Source of the DNA: Paracoccus denitrificans
Lineage (GTDB): Bacteria; Pseudomonadota; Alphaproteobacteria; Rhodobacterales; Rhodobacteraceae
Direction of reading: 5' to 3'
Assembly (NCBI GenBank): GCA_003240735.1
Contig: QFNE01000011.1
Location: 12,684 to 76,683 of the forward strand
DNA: 64,000 nucleotides
Part shown: one piece after another, positions 58,557 to 64,000 of the stretch
How the letters are laid out: the number at the start of each line of letters is the position of its first letter
Numbering within the stretch: the stretch's first letter is position 1
Notes under the pieces: generated by a model
Seen by the model: the letters and a program-made list of their open reading frames with translations, nothing else
What the model was told of the DNA's origin: nothing
The model's database searches: none
Made by a program: the position numbers and the translations under genes

Positions 58557-61500
58557 TCACCCCTGCAACGTCCGAACCCCGATATCCCCATCCCGCCGCG
58601 ACCGGATCGCAGCCACCGCCGCAACAGCCCCCGCCGCCGTCGTGTAATACGGAATACGGTCCATCAGAGCGACGGCGCGGATGTCCCTACTGTCCGCCAC
58701 CGCTTGGGCGCCTTCGGTGGTGTTCAGGACCAGCGCGACCTCGTCGTTCTTGAGGCGGTCGACGATGTTTGGGCGGCCTTCGTAGACTTTGAAGACATGC
58801 TCGGCCGCCACACCCTCGGCTGAAAGCCACTTGGCGGTGCCGCCGGTCGCCAGCAGGGTAAAGCCCATGGCGGTCAGGTCCTGCATGGCCTGCGCAACCT
58901 CGGCCGTTTTGTCGGCGTCCTTCAGGGACACGAAGACGCGCCCTTCGGTCGGCAGCAGGATGCCAGCGCCCAGCTGCGCCTTGTAGAACGCGCTGGCGAA
59001 GTCGCGGTCCCAACCCATGACCTCACCGGTCGAACGCATTTCCGGGCCTAGGACCGGGTCGACGCCGGGGAAGCGGGCGAAGGGCAGCACCGCCTCTTTC
59101 ACCGAGAACCAGGGCGTGTTCGGGTCGGCGAGCGTCAGCGGGTCGGCGTAGGGCAGCGCGGTGTCGGGGCCGACGCCGGCGGGGTAGGGCGCGCGGAGCG
59201 GGAAGTTCGACAGCGGCTCTCCCGCCATCAGGCGCGCGGCGATGGAGGCGATGGCGCTGTCGGTGGCCTTGGCGACGAAGGGCACGGTGCGCGAGGCGCG
59301 GGGGTTGACCTCCAGCACGAAGATCTCGCCGTCCTTGATCGCGAACTGGACGTTCATCAGGCCGACGACGCGCAGGGCGCGGGCCATGGCGACCGTCTGG
59401 CGCTTGATTTCGTCGACGGTGGCGGTGTCGAGCGTGTGGGGCGGCAGCGAACAGGCGCTGTCGCCGGAATGGACGCCGGCTTCCTCGATATGCTGCATGA
59501 TGCCCGCGACGTGGACGTTGTCGCCGTCGGAGAGGGCGTCGACGTCAACCTCGATCGCGCCGGAAAGGTAGCTGTCCAGCAGGACCGGGTTTGCACCCGA
59601 GACGTTCACCGCCTCGCGGATGTAGCGGTTGAGCTGGTCCATGTCGCGCACGATCTCCATCGCGCGGCCGCCAAGCACGTAGGAGGGGCGGATGACGAGG
59701 GGGAAGCCGATGTCGGCGGCGATTTCCAGCGCCTGGGCGTCGCTGCGGGCGATGCCGTTGACGGGCTGTTTCAGGCCCAGTTGGTTCAGGAGTTGCTGGA
59801 ATCGTTCGCGGTCCTCGGCCAGGTCGATGGCGTCGGGGGTGGTGCCCAAGATCGGGATGCCCTCGGCCTCCAGCGCGTTGGCGAGCTTGAGGGGGGTCTG
59901 GCCGCCGAATTGGACGATGACACCGTGGAGCGTGCCGTTTTCCTGCTCGACGCGCAGGATTTCCAGAACGGACTCCAGCGTCAGCGGTTCGAAATACAGC
60001 CGGTCCGAGGTGTCGTAATCGGTCGACACCGTTTCGGGGTTGCAGTTGACCATGATGGTTTCATAGCCCGCGTCGGTCAGCGAGAAGCAGGCGTGGCAGC
60101 AGCAATAGTCGAACTCGATCCCCTGACCGATGCGGTTGGGGCCGCCGCCAAGGATCACGACCTTATTGCGGTCAGAGGGGCGGGCCTCATCCTCGACATC
60201 GCCCATCGCGGGGGATTCGTAGGTCGAATACATGTAGGGTGTCTGGGCCTCGAACTCGGCCGCGCAGGTGTCGATACGCTTGAAGACGGGCAGGACGCCA
60301 AGACCGCGGCGGGTGCGGCGGATGTCGGTTTCCGAACGACCCGTCAGCGTGGCCAGACGCGCGTCGGTGAAGCCCATCATCTTGAGCCGAGACACGCCAT
60401 CCGCGCCGGTGGGCAGGCCGGTCGCGCGCACGTCCGCCTCGACATCGACGATTTCGCGGATGCGGGCCAGGAACCACGGGTCAAAGCTGGTGATGCGCTG
60501 GATCGTGTCGTTCGAAAGGCCCGCGCGCATGGCTTGGGCGATGATGCGGATGCGGTCGGGGGTTTGGCGCGACAGCGCCTTCGTCAGCGCGGCGGTCGGG
60601 TCACTGTCGGCACCTTCGACGGCGATTTCGTCAAGGCCGGTCAGGCCGCTTTCCATCGACGCCAGCGCCTTTTGCAGCGACTCGTGGAAGGTGCGACCGA
60701 CGGCCATCACCTCGCCCACGGACTTCATTGCGGTCGTCAGTTCGGGCTTCGCACCAGGAAACTTCTCGAACGCGAAGCGCGGGATTTTCGTCACGACATA
60801 GTCGATGGAGGGTTCGAACGACGCGGGCGTCACCTTGGTGATGTCGTTGTCGAGTTCGTCCAGCGTATAGCCGACGGCAAGTTTCGCGGCGATCTTGGCG
60901 ATGGGGAACCCCGTCGCCTTGGACGCCAGCGCGGACGAGCGGCTGACGCGGGGGTTCATCTCGATCACGACCATGCGGCCGTCAGCCGGATTGATCGCCC
61001 ATTGCACGTTCGAGCCGCCGGTTTCGACGCCGATTTCGCGCAGAACGGCGATGGAGCCGTTGCGCATGCGCTGATATTCCCGGTCGGTCAGCGTCAGGGC
61101 AGGGGCCACGGTCACGCTGTCCCCGGTGTGGACGCCCATCGGGTCCACGTTTTCGATGGCGCAGACGATGATGGCGTTGTCGGCCTTGTCGCGCACCACC
61201 TCCATCTCGAATTCTTTCCAGCCGAGAAGGGATTCGTCGATTAGGACCTGTGCGACGGGGCTGGCTTCCAGCCCCGAACGGACGATCGCCTCGTAATCGT
61301 CGCGGTTATAGGCGACGCCCCCACCGGTGCCGCCAAGGGTAAAGGCCGGGCGGATGATCGCGGGCAGGCCCACGGTTTCCAGCGCGTCCATGGCCTGCGC
61401 GATGCCGGCGTTGATATCGAACTTGCCGCGCGACAGTTTCGGCGCGGACACGATGGTCGCCTTGGGATTTTCCAGACCGATGCGGTCCATCGCCTCGCGG

Positions 61501-61895
61501 AAAAGCGCGCGGTCCTCGGCCATTTCAATGGCTGCGCGCTGGGCGCCGATCAGTTCGACATCGTATTTTTCCAGCACGCCCATGTCGGCGAGCGCCAACG
61601 CGGTGTTCAGCGCCGTCTGCCCGCCCATCGTTGGCAGCAGCGCGTCAGGGCGTTCAGCGGCGATGATCTTTTCGACCACTTCAGGCGTGATCGGTTCGAT
61701 ATAGGTGGCATCCGCCATGCCCGGATCGGTCATGATCGTCGCGGGGTTCGAGTTGACCAGAATGACCCGGTAACCTTCTTCGCGCAGCGCCTTGCAGGCC
61801 TGAGCCCCGGAGTAGTCGAATTCGCAAGCCTGGCCGATGACGATGGGCCCTGCGCCGATGATCAGGATCGAGGAGATGTCGTTACGTTTGGGCAT
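58557..61895 (-). CDS. carB: Carbamoyl-phosphate synthase large subunit
   Basis: 1112-residue subunit with two homologous ATP-grasp halves and a C-terminal MGS-like allosteric domain. MPKRNDISSILIIGAGPIVIGQACEFDYSG at the N-terminus, repeated in the second half as VVILGGGPNRIGQGIEFDYCC, and ATGGTAKWLSAEGV in the MGS-like end are diagnostic. It makes carbamoyl phosphate from glutamine, bicarbonate and ATP for arginine and pyrimidines. carA is not adjacent in the window. Slightly longer than E. coli CarB. Confidence 0.98.
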   Translation of the reverse strand: MPKRNDISSILIIGAGPIVIGQACEFDYSGAQACKALREEGYRVILVNSNPATIMTDPGMADATYIEPITPEVVEKIIAAERPDALLPTMGGQTALNTALALADMGVLEKYDVELIGAQRAAIEMAEDRALFREAMDRIGLENPKATIVSAPKLSRGKFDINAGIAQAMDALETVGLPAIIRPAFTLGGTGGGVAYNRDDYEAIVRSGLEASPVAQVLIDESLLGWKEFEMEVVRDKADNAIIVCAIENVDPMGVHTGDSVTVAPALTLTDREYQRMRNGSIAVLREIGVETGGSNVQWAINPADGRMVVIEMNPRVSRSSALASKATGFPIAKIAAKLAVGYTLDELDNDITKVTPASFEPSIDYVVTKIPRFAFEKFPGAKPELTTAMKSVGEVMAVGRTFHESLQKALASMESGLTGLDEIAVEGADSDPTAALTKALSRQTPDRIRIIAQAMRAGLSNDTIQRITSFDPWFLARIREIVDVEADVRATGLPTGADGVSRLKMMGFTDARLATLTGRSETDIRRTRRGLGVLPVFKRIDTCAAEFEAQTPYMYSTYESPAMGDVEDEARPSDRNKVVILGGGPNRIGQGIEFDYCCCHACFSLTDAGYETIMVNCNPETVSTDYDTSDRLYFEPLTLESVLEILRVEQENGTLHGVIVQFGGQTPLKLANALEAEGIPILGTTPDAIDLAEDRERFQQLLNQLGLKQPVNGIARSDAQALEIAADIGFPLVIRPSYVLGGRAMEIVRDMDQLNRYIREAVNVSGANPVLLDSYLSGAIEVDVDALSDGDNVHVAGIMQHIEEAGVHSGDSACSLPPHTLDTATVDEIKRQTVAMARALRVVGLMNVQFAIKDGEIFVLEVNPRASRTVPFVAKATDSAIASIAARLMAGEPLSNFPLRAPYPAGVGPDTALPYADPLTLADPNTPWFSVKEAVLPFARFPGVDPVLGPEMRSTGEVMGWDRDFASAFYKAQLGAGILLPTEGRVFVSLKDADKTAEVAQAMQDLTAMGFTLLATGGTAKWLSAEGVAAEHVFKVYEGRPNIVDRLKNDEVALVLNTTEGAQAVADSRDIRAVALMDRIPYYTTAAGAVAAVAAIRSRRDGDIGVRTLQG

Positions 61896-62054
61896 GGGAT
61901 ATCCTCGGGTCAGCGGGCAGCGGGAAACGGCGCGGCCTGTCGGCGCGCAAATCGTCCGGGGTTATAGCCATGGTGCGCCAAGGTGCAAGATGGGGCGGGT
62001 GCGGGTTGGCCAGCAAAGAGTGGGGGGAGACGACTGCTGTCAGGCCAGAACGCG

Positions 62055-62085
62055 AAAGGCCGGCCCTGTGAAGGACCGGCCTTTT
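62055..62085 (-). terminator. Terminator next to the tRNA-Gly fragment
   Basis: Stem AAAGGCCGG (62055-62063) with CCGGCCTTT (62076-62084), plus two further pairs inside and a TGTGAA loop; TTT tails in both directions. It lies 6 bases beyond the 3' end of the tRNA-Gly fragment and is probably the former terminator of the tRNA-Gly gene. Confidence 0.78.
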
Positions 62086-62090
62086 CGATT

Positions 62091-62140
62091 TGGAGCGGGC
62101 GATGAGATTCGAACTCATGACCCTAACCTTGGCAAGGTTA
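62091..62140 (-). other. 3' fragment of tRNA-Gly(GCC): attachment-site remnant
   Basis: On the minus strand this 50-base piece reads as the 3' half of tRNA-Gly(GCC): anticodon arm TAACC-TTGCCAA-GGTTA, GGGTC variable loop, T-arm ATGAG-TTCGAAT-CTCAT and 3' CGCCCGC-T-CCA. Left of position 27 the D-arm and the 5' acceptor half are missing and unrelated sequence follows. A tyrosine integrase gene starts 190 bases away, so this is most simply the displaced end (attL) left by integration into a tRNA-Gly gene. Confidence 0.88.
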
Positions 62141-62266
62141 TGACTGTGGCTTTGCAGTGGTTTGCTCTATCTTGCTGGGCTTTGTTATATTTTGATAAGA
62201 AAGTAATTTTCTTCCAATCTCAGTTTGCATGAGGTTGATGCCATTTGCCTACGTTGGTTTTCATCT

Positions 62267-62325
62267 GCTTCCTATATGCTTCCTATTTGCTTCCTGTTGA
62301 AAGATTCGCCCGCTCAACAGGAAGC
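62267..62325 (+). repeat. 11-bp tandem and inverted repeats upstream of the integrase
   Basis: Three tandem 11-bp units, GCTTCCTATAT (62267-62277), GCTTCCTATTT (62278-62288) and GCTTCCTGTTG (62289-62299). The third is inverted exactly as CAACAGGAAGC at 62315-62325, which overlaps the integrase ribosome-binding site. The period equals one helical turn, as in arm-type integrase sites or operators. Role inferred. Confidence 0.75.
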
Positions 62326-62328
62326 ACG

Positions 62329-63594
62329 ATGGCTAAGCTCAACAAGACCGAGATCGATAGGCTCACCCCACAGGAAAAGGATTACCTAGTTTGGGATGAC
62401 AGCTTGCCCGGCTTCGGCCTTCGTGTATGGCCGAGTGGGAAGAAGACCTACGTTGTCCAGTATCGTTCTGCGGGGCGGACTCGCCGTCTCAAGCTCGGAA
62501 ACCATGGAGCGTTGACAGTAGAGCAGGCGCGGAAGGAAGCGCGCGTCACCTTGGGCGAGGTGGCCCGCGGTGGTGATCCCCAGCATGAGCGCAAGACCCG
62601 TCGGAAGTCTCTTACGGTGGCTGAACTCTGCGACGACTATTGGAAGGCCTGCGAAGCCGGGCTAATCGCTGGCAAGGGTGACCAGCCGAAAAAGGCGTCG
62701 ACAATACTGAATGACAGGGGGCGGATCGATCGACACATCAAGCCGCTATTGGGCAACAGACTGGTTGTCGATCTCACCCGACGCGACATCGTCGCCTTCA
62801 TGAATGATGTGATGACCGGTAAGACTGCCGCCGTTGGTTTGAGTGGCAAGGCGCGCGGCCGGGTGCGGGTTACTGGTGGCCGCGTCAGCGCGAGCCGAGC
62901 TGTCGGGCTCCTCGGTGGCATCCTCGCCTATGCCGTCGACCAAGGCGTTATTGATGACAGCCCAGCTTCAAAGGTCACTAAGCCGGCCGACAGGAAGCGA
63001 AACCGGCGCCTAACGGATGACGAGCTCAAGGCGCTTGGCTTGGTCCTGAGGGATGCCCTCGACCAGCACCCCACCTCGGTGGCCTTTTGCAAGCTTGCTG
63101 TCCTGACGGGCTGGCGGAAGAGCGAGATAGAAGGGCTGCTCTGGGCTAACCTGGATCTGGCCAACGCGACAGCAATCTTGGACGGTAAAGAAGGGCGATC
63201 GATCCGCCCGTTGGGTGCTCCGGTCATCAAGCTTCTCAGGCAGCTGGCAAACCCGACCAAGTATGTCCTGCCAGGACTGCGAGGCTGCGAACACTTCGCC
63301 GGAGGCTATGGAGCCTTCAAGCGGCTCTGTGATCGCGCGGGCATCTCGTCGGTGTCACCACACACAGCCCGCCATACCGTCGTCACGAAGGGGCAAGAGC
63401 AGCTGGGCTTCTCGGAGAGCCTGTGCGGGGCGGTCGTAGGCCACAGGAGGAGCGGCACGGTGACTGGCAACTACACCCACTTTGCGCCGCCCATACTCGT
63501 TCAAGTAGCCAGCGAGATCAGCGCCGAGATCGCAGGGATCATGGGCTTCTTTGACCTCTTGCCATCAGTTCCACCGTCATCTGAGCATGGCTGA
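62329..63594 (+). CDS. Tyrosine-type site-specific integrase
   Basis: 421-residue integrase of the P4/DUF4102 type. N-terminal arm-binding domain (LTPQEKDYLVWDDSLPGFGLRV), core-binding SAM-like domain (about 100-190) and a catalytic domain with Arg in LTGWRKSEIEGLLW, HTARH (His and Arg) and the final GHRRSGTVTGNYTHF with the nucleophile Tyr (about 386). All catalytic residues are present, so the enzyme may be active. The start ATG at 62329 has AGGAAG upstream; the frame opening at 62245 overlaps the repeat array. Confidence 0.96.
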   Translation: MAKLNKTEIDRLTPQEKDYLVWDDSLPGFGLRVWPSGKKTYVVQYRSAGRTRRLKLGNHGALTVEQARKEARVTLGEVARGGDPQHERKTRRKSLTVAELCDDYWKACEAGLIAGKGDQPKKASTILNDRGRIDRHIKPLLGNRLVVDLTRRDIVAFMNDVMTGKTAAVGLSGKARGRVRVTGGRVSASRAVGLLGGILAYAVDQGVIDDSPASKVTKPADRKRNRRLTDDELKALGLVLRDALDQHPTSVAFCKLAVLTGWRKSEIEGLLWANLDLANATAILDGKEGRSIRPLGAPVIKLLRQLANPTKYVLPGLRGCEHFAGGYGAFKRLCDRAGISSVSPHTARHTVVTKGQEQLGFSESLCGAVVGHRRSGTVTGNYTHFAPPILVQVASEISAEIAGIMGFFDLLPSVPPSSEHG

Positions 63595-63641
63595 GCCTCC
63601 CCAGAAGTGACCGCAACCCAATCTGGATACGAATTTCTTGT

Positions 63642-63731
63642 GGGGAACGCGGGGAACATGGGGAACAGATCTGATTTATAAGGGAAAAATTCTGTTCCCC
63701 ATTGAGCAGGCGTCTGGGGAACAAGGGGAAC
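63642..63731 (+). repeat. GGGGAAC repeat block
   Basis: Copies of GGGGAAC at 63642, 63651 and 63660 (period 9), one inverted copy GTTCCCC at 63694-63700, and two more at 63716 and 63725 (period 9). The short open frame across it on either strand is a by-product of the repeats. Iteron-like or operator-like; function not known. Confidence 0.7.
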
Positions 63732-63864
63732 AACGATTTGGCCGTAGTTACCGAGATGACGAAATTTTTGCCCTGCGACCTTCAGGTTGTGAGTCGCACC
63801 AGAAACGCCTAATTTCCCTTTGTTTTCAATGCCAATAGCAAGTCTGTGTGCCAAACGTGTGCCT

Positions 63865-64000
63865 TCAGCCCAGAATGGCCTGCCGCTGCGCATCTGTCAG
63901 AACACTGTGGCTTCTGGCTGCCGCCTGGATCCGCTCAATCACGAAGGGAGGCAATGCCCCATGATTCCGCCCCGCATCGGCTATCGCCTTCATAAGTTCA
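63865..64000 (-). CDS. C-terminal end of an unidentified island gene (partial)
   Basis: On the minus strand a frame enters from the right edge and ends in TGA at 63865-63867. The last 44 residues read ...GALPPFVIERIQAA and TDAQRQAILG, a normal helical composition. Start is outside the window. No family recognised. Confidence 0.5.
   Translation of the reverse strand, partial: ELMKAIADAGRNHGALPPFVIERIQAAARSHSVLTDAQRQAILG

Larger units (their letters stand above)
62141..64000 (+). mobile_element. Island C: integrase end of an element inserted at tRNA-Gly (runs off the window)
   Basis: The element begins right of the tRNA-Gly fragment and contains a tyrosine integrase reading inward, an 11-bp repeat array before it, a GGGGAAC repeat block after it and the end of another gene. 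GC falls compared with carB. An intact tRNA-Gly(GCC) is predicted at its far end, outside the window. Confidence 0.78.

Noticed and set aside
63501..63893. 130-codon minus-strand frame
   Set aside because: Overlaps the integrase end and the GGGGAAC repeats, which generate an artificial Pro/Val/Phe-rich frame.

Overview
The window looks like chromosomal DNA of an alphaproteobacterium of the Rhodobacterales (Rhodobacter/Paracoccus/Roseobacter-type). Grounds: high GC with GC-rich third positions, the core gene content and order (glnD-murJ, rsmI-yraN-gshB, a CckA hybrid kinase near recA, zwf-pgl-pgi, a prpBCD locus divergent from a ScfR/RamB-type regulator), an RSP_2648-type PIN protein, and an alphaproteobacterial GTTC-N7-GTTC SOS box at recA. 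No replication origin, rRNA operon or CRISPR array was seen.

Layout. 1-12 kb is housekeeping: trpS, a rhomboid-like protein lacking its catalytic residues, murJ, glnD, an LpoA/YraM-like lipoprotein, rsmI, yraN, gshB, tsf and rpsB. 12.2-16.1 kb is a compact chemotaxis operon (STAS, CheY, CheA, CheW, CheY and a 95-residue protein with a CheZ/CheT-type DxxxQ motif) with no CheR, CheB or receptor. 16.2-26.9 kb carries alaS, a class-II glutamine amidotransferase, an rRNA methyltransferase, a PIN protein, the zwf-pgl-pgi operon, a lysophospholipase-like hydrolase and an SCP2 protein. 27-38 kb has a TPR protein, a SUV3-like helicase, an Hsp15-like S4 protein, ferredoxin FdxA, a TPM protein, PPK2, metA with a P-loop ATPase, a FadL-like porin and guaB. 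38-43 kb is the methylcitrate cycle (prpB, prpC, prpD) and its regulator, with inverted TTGCAAA-type sites in the divergent control region. 43-47.3 kb has a lytic transglycosylase, an RsmB-type methyltransferase and cckA.

Accessory block A (47.3-53.2 kb) lies between the cckA stop codon and a tRNA-Arg(CCG) gene. It begins with the 3' end of a broken nuclease-like gene and ends with the C-terminal remnant of a serine recombinase whose frame runs antisense into the tRNA. It holds a two-gene unit with a HEPN-type RX4H protein, an XRE regulator with an ImmA/IrrE-type protease gene cut by an in-frame stop, a DUF2188 protein with its own promoter and terminator, and a TIR-domain protein with an N-terminal Cys/His cluster followed by a partner gene that is also cut by an in-frame stop. 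It reads as a decaying island with defence-like modules.

Block B (55.5-58.5 kb, between nagB and carB) has a DUF4123 (type VI secretion adaptor) gene converging on three unrecognised genes, probably an effector/immunity cassette. Block C starts at a 3' fragment of tRNA-Gly(GCC) left of a tyrosine integrase that is preceded by 11-bp tandem and inverted repeats; this island runs off the right edge. The recA, nagB and carB neighbourhood therefore shows three separate insertions within 17 kb. The most promising material for an undescribed system is in block A (TIR plus partner with DUF2188, and the HEPN pair) and block B (the DUF4123 cassette).
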